Below, piece after piece: positions 32,560 to 47,573 of a stretch of 64,000 bases of DNA (positions are counted from its first letter, which is position 1; every line of letters begins with the position of its first letter). Below the pieces are notes generated by a model. The model was not told the origin of the DNA. It worked only from the letters and a program-made list of their open reading frames with translations, and ran no database searches. This stretch comes from Isochrysis galbana (Eukaryota; Haptophyta; Isochrysidales; Isochrysidaceae): assembly GCA_018136815.1 (NCBI GenBank), contig CM030944.1, positions 169,875-233,874 of the forward strand, written 5' to 3'. Both the position numbers and the translations under genes were made by a program.

Positions 32560-32745
32560 CCGGACATTCACGCCAATGATCGGGAGATCGGGAGGGACGC
32601 GCGTCGCGCGCCGAAACCTCGTCGAAATCAGCCATCCGGGGCGCCCATTGGACGTCTGACTTCTCCGTGTAAGGCCCGGAGCCCGGATTTCGAACTGATG
32701 CCGGGCGCGCCGCGTGCCCGTTTTCGACGATCCATCTAGGTGGGG
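32560..32745 (+). repeat. Diverged monomer of the 203-bp satellite
   Basis: Shares with the array at 52921-53425 the blocks CACGCCAAT, GCGCGCCGAA, CCTCGTCGAAATCA, GATGCCGGGCGCGC and CCGTTTTCGACGATCCATC in the same order. Confidence 0.75.
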
Positions 32746-33320
32746 GCCCCCGCCAGACGCCAGACCCCTATTTGACCGCCCTACCTCTACTTCTATCTCG
32801 GGGAGGCGCGCAGATTTTTTTTTGGTGCGTCGAGCCCCCGGCCACCTAAAGTTATCCAGGAGGGAGTATTTTCACTTATTGTTTCATGCTGCATAAAGTA
32901 CGGCCTGCGCTCTAGACCCAGAATTCTTGGTGAGCTGGCAGGATGCAGGATGCAGGATGCATAGAGAGCCAGATAGTACCTGCAGATAGTGGATAGTGGG
33001 TCTAGCTGATCGAGATAAACAGTGAGATACCGTGAGGGGGGACTCTTCTCACATTGGCAGTTAGTATCAGAGGCCCGGCTGTGCGGCGTTTCTCTCCGGC
33101 TGCGAAGGAAGGCCGTCGACCGCTGCGCGCCGCCGGGCCAGGCAAGGCTCCTAGCCTCCCCCCTTCCACCCAGCCGCAGTAGCGAGCCGCCGAGGGGTGA
33201 TGCGGGAGCAGCGTGTGGCTGGGAGTCCAGTCCACCTCGCCTCTCGCTTCGTCCGCATCCTCCGCCGCGCAGGCCCACTCCCCTCCACATGCACCTCCGC
33301 TCTGAGTCGTTTCGCTCTGT
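32746..33320. promoter_or_regulatory. Upstream region of the CDKL-type kinase
   Basis: No other gene. A CTATTTGACCGCCCTAC block (32768-32784) is related to the dispersed GGCGGTCAAA motif. A GGATGCA triplicate lies at 32941-32961. Confidence 0.35.
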
Positions 33321-35747
<2,427 letters not shown>

Positions 35748-36435
35748 GAACACTTCTACGGCTTGCAGTCGGCTCCAGCACACTCTTCAACCCCATGGCT
35801 TTGTTTGGCCTCAATCAATGCCCAAGATCAACCCTGGGTGCCCTTTGCAACCTTCCGAAGTATGACGCACACGCCCCTTGTTCCTCGCTCTCAGTTATTA
35901 AACGTCCATTAACCGGTGCATATCTTATGCTCCCTTGCTCAAGACGTCTTGGTCAGCCTTCGTCTTCCGGTTTCGCCTCGTATCCTTTTCGCCACCCTCG
36001 ATTCGGGGTCTAATGTCCACATGGTGATCCCATCCTGGTGGCTGGCAAGCTTTTCACATGCCTAGCCAAATCGAGGAAAGGTCGATGATTATGCGTTGGT
36101 TTTTCAATTGTCGAGGACATGTCTTCGGTCGGATCCTCTTTGTTCCTCATGATCGGCCACCGGGTGGATAATGGTCGTGATCGGTAGTTTATTGTACTAC
36201 TAGTAGCTTGTTGGTTCATGGTTGTGTTAGTGTAACAAATTGTCAGTGCGGGAGTGTCGGTCATTCTTGCTCGCGGGTGAGGGCGTGAGTAGAGAAGGCC
36301 AGAGGAGCCAGCTAACTTGCTAGCTAACTTGCTAGCTAACTCCACGATCATAAATGATAGCGAGAAAGAAGGGCATGACGGTTGCGTTCAGCGCAATGAT
36401 GCTAGCTGGGTCGAACGAACGAATTAGCGCGCACA
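35748..36435. other. Kinase 3' region
   Basis: No gene. Three tandem copies of TTGCTAGCTAAC lie at about 36312-36343. Confidence 0.4.
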
Positions 36436-36436
36436 A

Positions 36437-36525
36437 TGGGGGGCACCTACTTTTTTAAGTGGGGGTCAATGGGCGCCTCGCGCCCCCCTCACTCCATCGC
36501 GGACATCCTCAGGGTTAGACCAGAA
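36437..36525 (+). repeat. Dispersed 85-bp repeat, copy 1
   Basis: CCTACTTTT, then GTGGGGGTC, GGGCGCCTCGCGCCCCCC and CACTCCATCGCGGA match 57008-57068 in order. It contains a GGGCGC-CTC-GCGCCC hairpin. Confidence 0.6.
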
Positions 36526-36797
36526 GCGTTCATTTACCCCCATCCCTGCTAGCACCTTCCGTTGTCACCTGGAGGTTACTCGGCACTCAACTTGTCACTT
36601 CACACCTGCATGTCGAAACACACACGTGGTCTTACTCCATTCACTCGATTTGGGGCAGGGTCGATATCTGATAGAAATCACGATCTCCCCTTCTCGCTCG
36701 TGTCGTTACGTACGAAAAGCATGTGGAAATCAACGCCGCAGCCGAGGGCTTCACAACTGATTGTTTACGAACCGAAGAGACCGAAGACACGTCGAAT

Positions 36798-38053
36798 CTA
36801 CCTAGCCCACCCCCTTGGGCAGGGCCGTCGGGGCCTCGCCTCACAGGCAACTTGCGCACAAAGCTTGCGGTATCGTGCAAGCGCTTTCTGGTGCGACGTT
36901 ACAAAACTTACCAATTGGCGGACTTGCTCAATAGCGCGAGCCAAAAAGGGCTCGCCCCATGAGAACTCGCGATCGTTCAGGCTCTTCACGCGCACCTTGG
37001 GCTTGTGCCACTGCAGATGTTCCTCATGAAGTTATCCAAGCTGTGGGTTGGACAAATGAAAGTGAAAATGTGCGGGCACTCACGCGTTAGTTATCAAGGG
37101 GAACGAAGCGGTGCAAGCTCCATCCATGCATACAGCTACGACATGCTGCGCGCCAAAGCCGTTGATGTGCTTCACGATGAAGTCCTTGATGTATGCCGCG
37201 TCCTTCGTCGCGCCCGAGGTGTCTTGTGCTGCAATGAAATAGGAGCCAACAGGCAACGACGCAAGGCAATTGATGATGGGGCGGCTCTGGACATTTGTCC
37301 AACCATCCGATATGAGATATGAGGGTGACATCAGTGAGATCTGCGAGGGCTTGCATCTTCTGCCGCACTCCTTCGTCAAGCCGCGTGTCGAGCAATGGGA
37401 GCAACTTCTGCGTGAAGGTGCGCCGTGTCGGCAGCCGCAGGTCGGTCGTTGCCAGCGAGCAAGTTCTTTGAGCCGCATTTTGCGGTGACCGCTACCGCAT
37501 TCCGGAAGAGCCTGTCGTCGACCAGGTCCAGGGGCAAGGCCCTCTTGACGATCACCTTGAGCCATGCTTCGGCGACCTGCTCAACGGTGATTGCCTGAAA
37601 GGGCTGGTGCTGAGCAGAGAGGGAGAAGGGTGGTGTGCAGGTATCCTCTGCAGCGATTGCGCGGCCCAGCGCACGGCTCTCTTCTTTGCCCATCTTCATT
37701 GCAGCCTTGTTCTCGGCGACGGTGGCGCGCCGCCGCAGCTCCTTCACCACCTCGGCGTGCCTGCTTAGCCATAGCGCCGTGGGTCTGCACAGCCGCACGT
37801 TCCTATTCGGCAGCCCCCTATCCAAATGCTGCCGGATGTTCAGTGGCCCTCCGAAGTACGTGTGGTGACAGATGACAGAACAGGCACTTCTTTGAGATAC
37901 GCGAGTTCTTACGCGCCCAACCCCCTCCTCGATGGTGGACCACTCAAGAGCACTGCCCTCCAATGACTCCAGCGGCTGGCGGCCCCACTCTCCCTCGAAC
38001 GAGGTCGAGGTAGCAATGGTGGACTCGTCGTCGCTAAGGGCGCTCTCAGACAT
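36798..38053 (-). mobile_element. hAT transposase (DUF659 type), frame-broken
   Basis: The minus-strand frame from 38053 begins MSESALSDDE, passes a BED-like Cys/His segment (CSVICHHTYFGGPLNIRQHL) and a helical stretch. The next frame (37565-37080) carries the DUF659 signature SDGWTNVQSRPIINC, then GSYFIAAQDTSG and VVAVCMDGACTASF. A third frame (36995-36798) has LARAIEQVRQLVSFVTSHQK, the region after DUF659 in hAT transposases. A GT-AG intron of about 43 bp near 37040-37085 would explain one change of frame; others look like indels. The C-terminal dimerisation domain was not found downstream, and no TIR pair could be paired with confidence. Confidence 0.7.
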
Positions 38054-38124
38054 CGCGAGCGCGCGGGCGAGCGAGGGGCCACGTTCCCGCCAAAGTTCCC
38101 GCCCTAAATTTTACTTTGTACTTT

Positions 38125-38175
38125 GTAGACCTATTACCTGTTAACAGGTAACAGGTCTAGTAGACCTGTTGACCT
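38125..38175. repeat. Overlapping perfect and near-perfect palindromes
   Basis: A 32-bp near-palindrome centred on CTGTTAACAG (15 of 16 pairs match) overlaps a second palindrome with 10-bp arms around GGTCTAGTAGACC. It lies 75 bp upstream of the hAT transposase start and could be its subterminal region. Confidence 0.6.
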
Positions 38176-39333
38176 CTTAATAGAACCTATTAGAAGCCTG
38201 TTGTCCCATCTGGGACTAGCTGATTGGACACATACTACTTATAATAAAACATCTGAGCGTTAGTAGCACTACGCACTACTCCCACTACCCGGTACTATCG
38301 CGACACCCCTCAAGGCGCCCTGCGCCCTGCCCGTACGCCTTGACGTGCGCTGATGCCACAAACACATACAACTATGCACCCCTTCGAATCTCTCCGCTCG
38401 CAGACCCCCGACTCCCATTATAACTCCCCACAAGTTACAATGGGGAAAAACCCAGTGAGGCGAACCGACCTACGGCATACGGCATGCGACTCGCCAGGGG
38501 AAAAAGGGGGGGCGGGGGGAACCTCCCGTCAAAAGAGAAGAACGGCCGGGCGAAGGAAAAGAGACGGAGGGAAGAGGCTAAGGGGCGGTGTCGGGTAGTA
38601 GGCGGTAACAGCTGGCCTCAAATAGGTGCTTTAGCCCTGAATCTTCAGATGTGTTTTCATACCCTCTTCATGTGGGTATTGGTCAAAAAACAATCAAACG
38701 TGAGGTCGCAACCTCTTAGCCGCTGCTTGTGGTGGCTCGGTACACAGACGAGAAGAGAGAGAGATGTGCGACATTCAATGGCTGAAATGTTCACTTGTGA
38801 TATCTTGACGGGACAAATGACGCGATTGGCATAAGCACAATGCACATGAACAATGCACACATTCACAAACGTGTCATACATGACACCATTCTTGCTTTCG
38901 CTTGAATCAAACGAATTTTCATAGAACACGTGCCCCCATTTCTTCGGCTCTCGTTTGAACTACTACCCGCATCTTCACGATTCTGTAGCCTTGGTTGGCG
39001 CATGCCTTGTCCTCGTTGTTCGCCGCTCGGATACCTTCGTGCGAATCTAAAATGTGATCAGTATCAGTATGGATGCAGACGGTGTAGGCGTCAAAGGGAG
39101 AGGGCATGTGGACGACAAGGGAAGAGAGGGACGGCCTTCTTCGTGTGTTGATGCACCTCGTGCCTGCGCTATGCCAAATGACTTGGCAAGTTGACAACTT
39201 GCGTTTCGAGAGTGCCAGAATTGTCCAATCTTTCATACGCTATTGACTGAGGCTTCTGGACTGATGATGCTGGTGCAAATGATGGGAAATGATGGTGTCC
39301 GACGACCTTGTTCTTCTCAAATCGCATAGCAGC
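38176..39333. other. Intergenic stretch
   Basis: No supported gene. The frame at 38919-39236 (minus) is open but without recognisable features. Confidence 0.4.
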
Positions 39334-39765
39334 TCATGCCTCGGACGCAAGCCCAGGCTCCTGCCCGTTGACCGCATTCGCAAAGATGATACTGACCCGT
39401 TGCCATTCGCGAAGCTCGTGCTCGTTTTCATCGGCTAGGGCAGTCACCCGGGCAAGTTCCATTCGCTTGGTATCAACGATGTCTCTGTAGAAGTCAAAGA
39501 TGCTCCTCATGGCTTGCACCACCTTCTCTGACGCCGTCTGATTCAAGTTGCTCTCAGCTGTATGTAGCGCAATCGTCATGCTGTTGGTGAACTCCAAGAC
39601 CACGGCTTCATCCGCATCATTGGGAGCCTCGGCTTCAAGCTGCGTCTCGTTTGTTTTCGCAGAGCAGCTGTCTGGCACAGCTGCGGGTGGCTCAGCCTGA
39701 GCCTCGGCACTTGTGGACTGTCGAAGGGACTTACTCTCGACGTGCGTGTAGGAGATGTCGGCGAC
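39334..39765 (-). CDS. Last exon of a coiled-coil protein
   Basis: Open minus-strand frame from a possible splice acceptor near 39765 to the stop at 39334, about 143 codons. After an acidic Ala/Glu-rich start, the second half is a continuous amphipathic helix (around VVLEFTNSMTIALHTAESNL, then MRSIFDFYRDIVDTKRMEL and DENEHELREWQRV). There is a stop just upstream of the acceptor in this frame, so earlier exons should lie between 39770 and the gap or beyond it. No family recognised. Confidence 0.45.
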   Translation of the reverse strand, partial: VADISYTHVESKSLRQSTSAEAQAEPPAAVPDSCSAKTNETQLEAEAPNDADEAVVLEFTNSMTIALHTAESNLNQTASEKVVQAMRSIFDFYRDIVDTKRMELARVTALADENEHELREWQRVSIIFANAVNGQEPGLASEA

Positions 39766-39888
39766 GACATGCCTCTTCTACTATCCTCGCTCGACGTCTG
39801 AGACCACGGTGCTCGTGTGGCTGTGCAGCCCGGCCGGCTCCTTCCAGCACCTCGAGTGGAAAGCGCGCGAAATCAATTCCAATCTAAT

Positions 39889-39932
39889 ATCATGTAGTAG
39901 TAGTACTACTACAATTTAGAAATTGTAGTCTT
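39889..39932. repeat. Adjacent short palindromes before the gap
   Basis: GTAGTAGTAGTACTACTAC followed by ACAATTTAGAAATTGT, two self-complementary blocks 26 bp before the N run. Confidence 0.6.
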
Positions 39933-39958
39933 GTAAGAGGTCTTGTTGGCTAGCCTCC

Positions 39959-40058
39959 NNNNNNNNNNNNNNNNNNNNNNNNNNNNNNNNNNNNNNNNNN
40001 NNNNNNNNNNNNNNNNNNNNNNNNNNNNNNNNNNNNNNNNNNNNNNNNNNNNNNNNNN
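39959..40058. other. Assembly gap of exactly 100 N
   Basis: Placeholder gap. Block R2 starts on the first base after it. Confidence 0.99.
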
Positions 40059-40582
40059 AACATGCAACCTCAGTTTTGGTTGTTTTTTTTACAATTGCCC
40101 CGTGAAATGTATATAGAAATTAGAACTCACCCCCCCCCCCTTCCCCCCCCCTCGGCCTTTGCCCTCCCCTTCCCCCTTCCCCCTCGTACCCCCCCCCCCC
40201 CCCGGTACTACGAGAGGCGGAGGAGGGACGGAGGACCCCCTCCCTCTTTCTTTGCCTCTCTCCTCTCGCGCCCATGTCCTCCTCCGTCCAGTGGACAGTG
40301 CATCGGAGCTCGAGGCGGAGTGCGCACTTGCGCTCGCGCGCATGCACCAGGGCCTGGTGCCCATTGAGCGCCATGGGATGCCTGCACATGTGCACACCTC
40401 CTACCATCCTGGCAGAAACCCAGCGTTGCTGCTCCGCGCAACTTGCGACATGCATGATCTCAGGGCACACGCTGCGGCCGAGGCCGAGCACGCGCATCAT
40501 GCAGTGATGCGGCGATCGACAGTCTTCAGAGGCCAGCAAGGGTCGGCCGGGGTCGCCGTCTCATCAAGCGCCTGCATGTGGC

Positions 40583-41485
40583 CAGGGTTGTGCGAGAACG
40601 TTCAACTGGTGTTCATATGCTTTGTGTGAACCCAGATCTGCCAAGTGAACAAGTCATATGAACACCCGATCTGCCAACTGTTGCAACCTTAGCGTGAACA
40701 CCTCATGAGCCACATATGAACACCTCGTGAACACCATATGAACACCGCGGTCAGGCAAGTATTCCACGGACAACGGCCACACGCCCGCGGCGCAATCGCG
40801 CGCGCAGGACAAGTTGGGATCTTGGTGGTTGAGCTGAGACCGCTCCTTCGCCTTGTGGTTGTCATCAGAGAGAAAACGCGCTCGCACTCGATGTGTCGAC
40901 GGGGACGACCAAAACGATTGCAACCAATCGAAGCAGCTCGGGGTAAGTCGGGGAAAACTACAAATACAAAGCATTTGTGCCCACGAATCGGCATACTTCC
41001 GAGTGTGCAGGCCCTCATTTGTGTTGATCATCTCCTTCACCTCCTCGAATTGCTCCCAAACTACATCAAAGGATGTGCCGTCCATGTAGACTTTGTACTC
41101 TTCGTATAGCAGCCGGAGTTGTTTCTCACCGAACTCGCTCAAGGTGTCCGGGTCACTTGGCTAGACGCGGTGGTCGAACACGCGCATCGCTTCGAGGATC
41201 GGGTGGTTCAAGACTTTGCAGAAGCGGTCTCTCACTCCTCGTGAGGGCATCGATTATCGCACCCTTATCGTCCTTGAATCTCGACCTCTCAACTTCTTTT
41301 TTTTTGCATATCGGTAGGAAACCACACCATATGAACACTTAAACACATGTGAATGTGAACACCAACTTCCGGATATGAACAGTTCGTGAACACCCCTCCT
41401 CAGAAAATCATGTGACATGTGAACACCTAGTCTCAGCAGCTGTAAGTGGACCAAATGGGTGCGTGAACGTTCTCGCACAACCCTG
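40583..41485 (-). mobile_element. hAT transposon, R2 copy
   Basis: Same element as 18449-19363 with TSD ATGTGGCC (40576-40583 and 41486-41493). TIR and flank homopolymers are one base shorter (CAGGG for CAGGGG), and the transposase frame carries extra shifts, matching the poor consensus near the gap. Confidence 0.85.
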
Positions 41486-41801
41486 ATGTGGCCGACGCTC
41501 AATGCGTAGGGGTTGGCAGACATATCCGGATATATCTCCCTCCGGATATTTAGGCCGCTTTTGGCCGAATGGATATCCATGGATATTTGGCGGATATTTA
41601 GGGGCCGGATGGATGGGCTGAACGCAAAAAAAAACCATTGTAACCACTATTTAGCGCGCGAAAGTGGTTACGTGAATGCGCGCGAAGCCTTTTTTTTTGC
41701 CGGGGCAAACCCGACGCCTGACCCCGAGTATGCGGCTTCATGGCTGCTGTGATACTTTGATAAAAGGCCTTAATACTGTGATAAAAGACGGACGAGAGCT
41801 G

Positions 41802-42582
41802 AGAAGACCTAGCCCGGTCACTCACTAGGGGGCTGCGGAGGGCACCATCTGTAATGGGCAAACGAAGGCCTAAATAAGCTCCCTATGGATTCTGGTATGG
41901 GAGATCAGCAAAAAAATCGGGGTTCTTCCGGCAAAATTTTCGAAAAATACCCGATTTCAGGCCTCTGACGGCCGTGCGGAAATATATTTCAGGCCTCCCT
42001 ACATGAGCCGTGGCTCAATGCGCTCGCCTCGGCGAACGGCCTCCATGAGGGCCTGAACTTCTGGCAGCGCTCGCCAGCGCTCGCCAGCGTCCCAGGGGCC
42101 GGCCTCATGGAGGTCGGGCCGTGTCGAATGATCGTATGCCTGCGGCGCGATGGGCGGGGATATGTCACTACCAGACTGTGCGACCCTCGAGATCGACCGT
42201 GCGACCCACCAGGGACCTCCCACATCCCTCGCGAGGCGCTTGAGCTTGGGCTCCTCACCAGCTGGCAGCCATTGCGAGGCCGACAGCCGGCGATCGGCCG
42301 ACGCGGAACCTCCGCGTTTCTTATGGGGATTCGCCCGACATTCACTGCTTTGATTCCGTCACGCGCGCGATCCTCCCATTCTCCCAAAATAGACCTCCAT
42401 GGGCCGGACAAGGCGGGGGGGTCACTCACCGACGCCATGGATTTTCGTGGGGTAGAGGGGGTTCGCGGGGGGAGGGGGGGGGTCTGGGGGGGCAGGTAAG
42501 GGGGGTCCCTGGGGAATCCTTGGACACCCAGGAGGGATGGAAAATAGTGGTTAAAAAGCGTGAGTGACCGGCCTAGAAGACC
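41802..42582. mobile_element. TIR transposon (TAGCCCGGTCACTCAC family), R2 copy
   Basis: Element 41810-42574 with TSD AGAAGACC at 41802-41809 and 42575-42582; equivalent of 19691-20455. Confidence 0.75.
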
Positions 42583-43598
42583 GAGACGCGGAGGCGGAGG
42601 AGGAGCGCGAGCAGCAGGCAGTGCGGGCGATGCCAAGTGAGCCTCAAGCCCGCAGGCCCGGAGGCCCGGTGCTCTGGCCTTGCTGGCTTGTGTGCCAAAT
42701 CATCCAAATCCCGCACTCGCTACGCATTGCACTAGCCCTAGCCCGCGCTCGCACCGCTCGCGTTGCGCTGCGCACACGCCAGGAGCCAGGCACCAGCCCA
42801 ACCTGCGTTGCGATGTGTGCTATGTGTCTGCGTTGCGCTCACTCGTGTAGCCGGCTTATTGCGTGCGTTCGATCCTTCGTTTGCGCACGGCGGCAGTGTG
42901 GATGCATTGTGGGTTCAGAGACTGGCTAGCCTTCCTTGTTTCGCGCACATTCCAAACGTCGCCGAAGAGCTGCAACGAGAGCTGCCAGCCTACGTCCAGG
43001 CATGCCGTGGGGTCGTGTATGACCGCGGCGATGTTAAGGCTTTCTCGCAGTCGGTGCTCAAGTGGTGGGCAACGCACCGCACAATCTTTCCCACGTGGGC
43101 CCTCTTGGCCAAGATAGCCTTTTGTCTGAGTCCCAATTCGGCTGCTTGTGAGCGTGTGTTTTCATTGCTCACGTGTGTGTTTGGTTCGAATCGCGATGCG
43201 TCTCTAGCAGACCAAGTGGAGGCGTTCGTGATGTTGCGACACAACCGCAACAAGCAAGAAGTGTGAGTGATGTGGGATGTGGGATGTGTGGAGTGTGGAG
43301 ATGTGGGATGTGGGTGGGTGGCAAATAGCGATGGATAGATGGACCAGTAAGTTGGCGTCACAAATTTCCTCGTCATTTGATGTTTGTGCCTCGCATGAAG
43401 GGCCTCACTAAAAATATACCGGGAGGGGGCCCGACAGTATTTCGCGCTCCGCCTTCGATGGCCCGAAATTCGTTAATTTTCGAAATTTTCGCCGGATAAC
43501 CCCAATTTTTTTCGCTGATCCATCTCACCGGAACCCTTAGGGAGCTTGTTTATCCCTTAGCAGGTGCCATCCGCACCCCATAGTGAGTGACCGGGCTA
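42583..43598 (+). mobile_element. hAT transposase C-terminal fragment with right TIR, R2 copy
   Basis: The frame 42763-43266 is identical in sequence to the R1 copy, with the dimerisation core ACERVFSLL. The right TIR is at 43581-43598. Confidence 0.65.
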
Positions 43599-44797
43599 TC
43601 TGAGTGGGGGTGCGCGCATTGGCATGTCAATTGCCGGAAGGAAGGGCTGGATAGCTGGGGCGGGTGTCGGGTGTGTGTGTGCTGGAAGTGACACTTCTGC
43701 CCTTTGAGGACGGCAGAGGACGGGGTTCCAGCCCCGCAACCCCGAAAGTGGCCTTTGGTGGGCACTAGCATACTAGCATCCTTCATTGTAGCCCCAACGC
43801 GCCAAAATCTACTAAAAAAAAACTCCCTGGCCACCGCGAAAAACACACCGCATTGTCTTCGCTCGTACTCGCCACCATGAAATAATTGGCTTCTGAAACA
43901 TTGCAGAAGCTCTTATGACTTATGATAGCATGAGACACCTCTCCATCTCCATGCATTCACATCGACTTTTGGGTGCGATTGTGAAAAGTCGATTTTTCCC
44001 GTCCCCACCTCTGGTATTTGAAATGTATTTGGCCGGAGGCCAAATACATATGTATTTGGCTGTATTTGCAGGCCCCAGCACCGTCTTTCCCATCTAGGGT
44101 TCACGGTGTAAAGGGGCCATTTTCTCACCCCTAATAAAAAAAACCCCATTGGACCGCCCTATGAGAGGCCGCCGGCCCTGTCGTGGACTCCACCGGAAGG
44201 GGACTACTTTTAAAATTCGGCTCTTCCCCTTTGGGCGGAAGGCGAGCCGCGGCGCGCGGGGCTCCGCCGCCGCCGCGGCATCTCTACCCGTGAGGCACGC
44301 GAGAGAGCCAAGGGGGGCCTTGTTTATAGAATGAAACTCTCCAGAAGATTCATATCTTCAGGAAGACAGGGACGTGGAGTTGTATCAGTTTTCAGTCTGT
44401 TCGTTCCACTCGTACGCGAATTAATCGTCGTATATAGTGTTTGTTTCCATCGCAAGGAGTGGCGGTCTCGCCGCCCTCTCGGCCTTCAACTCTCCACCTG
44501 TGCGCTAGAAGATGTCTCTCTCTCTCTCCTCGTCTCTCCTGAACGCCCCAAGATTCCCCTCTCGTTTCAATGGAAGAAGAGAGCGAATTCGTGGAAAGAG
44601 CCCGAGCAGCTCCGAGCGCGGCCTCCGTCGCGGAGGGCAGCTCGCTCCTTCGGTATGCACCTCTCGTTACTTTAATGACACCACCAGGAGAGAGGAGAAA
44701 CTCACTTGGGGAGGTCGAGTAGGCGGAGAGGCGTAGGGGTCGAAGAGAGCGAGCTGAGAGCGGTGGAAGCAAGCGAGAGAGAGAGAGAGAGAGTAGG
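43599..44797. promoter_or_regulatory. EHD upstream region, R2 copy
   Basis: Equivalent of 21483-22683 with the same hairpins and GA tract before the start codon. No gene. Confidence 0.4.
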
Positions 44798-47573
44798 ATG
44801 CCCAAGAAGGAAGCTGTTGCAGAGATCTTCGAGTCTGTCTCGGACGGCCTGAAGCAGCTCTACCGCTCTCGTATCCGCCCTGTTGAGGAGAGCTACCGCT
44901 TTGGAGAGTTCTACTCTCCTCTTCTCACAGATTCGGATTTCGATGCGAAGCCTATGGTCCTGCTGCTGGGCCAGTACTCTGTGGGCAAGACGTCCTTCAT
45001 CAAGTACCTGTTGGGGAGGGACTTCCCGGGGAGCCACATCGGGCCGGAGCCCACCACAGACCGATTCATCGCCGTGATGCACGGGAAGGAGGATAAGACG
45101 ACGCCGGGCAATGCGCTCGCGGGTGAGAGAGAGGAGGGGGGGGGGGGAGGAGGGGGGGGGGGGAGGGGAGCGGGGAGAGGGAGGGGAGAGGGAGAGAGGA
45201 GGGGGAAGGGGAGGGGAGCGGGGCGAGGGAGGGGGGGAGCGTGCCGGACGGTGGCGGGCGACTGCACGTGGGCCAAGGGAAGGCCAGCGGAGAGCCGCTG
45301 GGGGTCGGTGGAGAGGCGGGATGGGCAGAAGGATTGGATGGCGGGGGCCTGTCGAGGCCAAGCTTTCGAGGCGACGGCGTCGCGCGCATAGGGGGGAACG
45401 TATCACCGGAGCGGATGGAGGGTGAGGCAGAGGTCGAGGGGAGGGCGTGCGGCAAGCGAGACGGAATAGGCGCTGCACGCAGTGGGGCGTGCGAGGAGGG
45501 AGCCCATCCGCATGTCGACTGCTCACGGCGCCTCCGAGCGGTTGCGGGAGCGCCGACGAATGGCGACGCCGTAAGGCTGGGGCCCGTGACGCGCCCGTTT
45601 CTCCGAGGCAATGAAACGGATTGTTGGGGCAGGGAGGGGGTCGGCATTTCGCCATAGTCCAAGGGAGCGGGAGGAATAGCACGCGCGCCTACTCGCGCGG
45701 CCCTCCATTCTCTCCCCCTCTTACCAGTCGCCCCCCCGCCCGCCACAACACTCCTCCTTGACCAACCTCTCCCCGCGCCCTTTTCCACCACTACCTGCCA
45801 GTCTCCGCCAATATGCCCTTCCGCGGCCTCGAGATGTTCGGCAATGGCTTCCTCTCCAAGTTCCAGGGCGCGCAGCTCGACTCGCCGCTGCTGCAGCACG
45901 TAACACTCATCGACACGCCTGGCGTCCTCTCGGGCGAGAAGCAGCGCATCGGCCGCACCTACTCGTTCACCGAGGTGTGCCGCTGGTTTGCCGCGCGCGC
46001 AGACATCATCCTGCTCCTCTTCGACGCACACAAGCTCGACATTTCTGACGAGTTCAAGGAGGCGATCGAGGCGCTCAAGGGGCACGACGACAAGATTCGC
46101 GTCGTGCTCAACAAGGCGGACGCGGTGGATTCGCAAAAGTTGCTCAGGATCTACGGCTCGCTCATGTGGTGCGCTTGCGCGCGCGCGGTCCAGGCAGGCG
46201 CTCACACCGCGCGCCGGCCGCAAATGCGGCCAATGCCGACCCGTACACCGCGCCCGGCCGGCACGCGTACAGGTCGCTCGGCAAGGTGATCAAGACGCCC
46301 GAGTGCATGCGCGTCTATATTGGCTCCTTCTGGGAGCAGCCGCTGCGCGGCTCGGAGTGGTCGCGCCAGCTCTTTGAGATGGAGATGCGCGACCTGCTCA
46401 CCGACCTGAAGAACGTGCCCAAGAATGCCGCCGTGCGCAAGGTACCCCTCGCAGCGAGCGCTCCTCCACGCTCGCTTCCAGGCCGCAGCCACACCCGCCG
46501 CACACCCGCCGTCCGATTGCGCCGCCGCCGCGCGCCGCGCAGGTCAACGAGCTCGTCAAGCGGGTGCGGCTCGCCAAGGCGCATGCCTACATCGTGAGCC
46601 ACCTCAAGAAAGAGATGCCCTCCATGTTCGGCAAGGAGAAGGCACAGACGAAACTGCTCGCCAACCTCGAGGACCACTTTCTCAAGGCGCGTTCCGGCCA
46701 CCCGCGCCATCCCGCCAGCCCACCAGCCGCGCTGCCCGTCGGTCTTAACCAGTCGCCCCTCCTTAACGCTCCAGGTGCACCGCACACACACGTTGCCGGT
46801 GGGCGACTTCCCCGACGTCGGCAAGTTCCGCGAGGTAATGTCGGCGCACGACCTGACAAAGTTCCCCAAGCTTGACATCAAGATGATCCACGCGATGGAG
46901 GCTGTGCTTGCGCACGAGATCCCCAAGCTCATGGCGCAGTTCCCACAGGTACGTCTTGCCGCGAATGCCCAGAACTGCCCGCTCCGGCCCATTCCCGCCT
47001 GCCCTCGCCTGCCTGCAGACCTCCCCCTCCTCACCCCCCCCCTCCTCACCCCCCCCCGCGGCGCAGGAGGGTACCGTCAGTAGTGGCTCGGGCGCCGCGG
47101 TGCACACGGCACTCCACCATGTGGCGGAGCACATCGCGTCTGTACCGCCGCCAACCTTGCCGCCCGCCGCCCAGATCGGCTACGCGGCCGCGCCGCCGCC
47201 CGCCGCGCCGCCGCCTACCACCAATGGTGGGTACACGGGCAACCCGTACGACCTGCCCGGCGGAAGAGGCGCTTGGAGCATCCCGCCGGCCGACAAGGCG
47301 AGGTATGACGAGGTTTTTGCGACGCTCTCGCCCACCGGCGGCCTCGCGAGCGGGATGACCGTCCGACCCATCCTTGAGCGCTCCGGGCTGCCCGTCGACG
47401 TGCTGCGCCAGGTCTGGAACTTGAGCGACATTGACCGTGATGGGCAACTCGACGCCGACGAGTTTGCGGTCGCGATGCACCTCACGCGCGAGTGTAACGC
47501 CGGTCGTGCGCTTCCGCCCACATTGCCGCTCGACGTGTGCCCACCCGCCAAGCGGCACTTGATGCCCGCATGA
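44798..47573 (+). CDS. EHD: EH-domain (EHD) dynamin-related ATPase, copy in R2
   Basis: Exons 44798-45122, 45802-46168, 46273-46441, 46543-46686, 46775-46948 and 47067-47573 join in frame to the same 561 residues as the R1 copy, with the same GC-AG fourth intron. Motifs GQYSVGKTS, IDTPGVLSG and NKAD and the EH-domain loop are all present. Differences from R1 are confined to homopolymers in introns 1 and 5. It is either a very recent duplicate or the same locus assembled twice. Confidence 0.93.

Noticed and set aside
38919-39236. Minus-strand ORF near the coiled-coil exon
   Set aside because: Open, but without conserved motifs or a plausible splice link to the exon at 39334.
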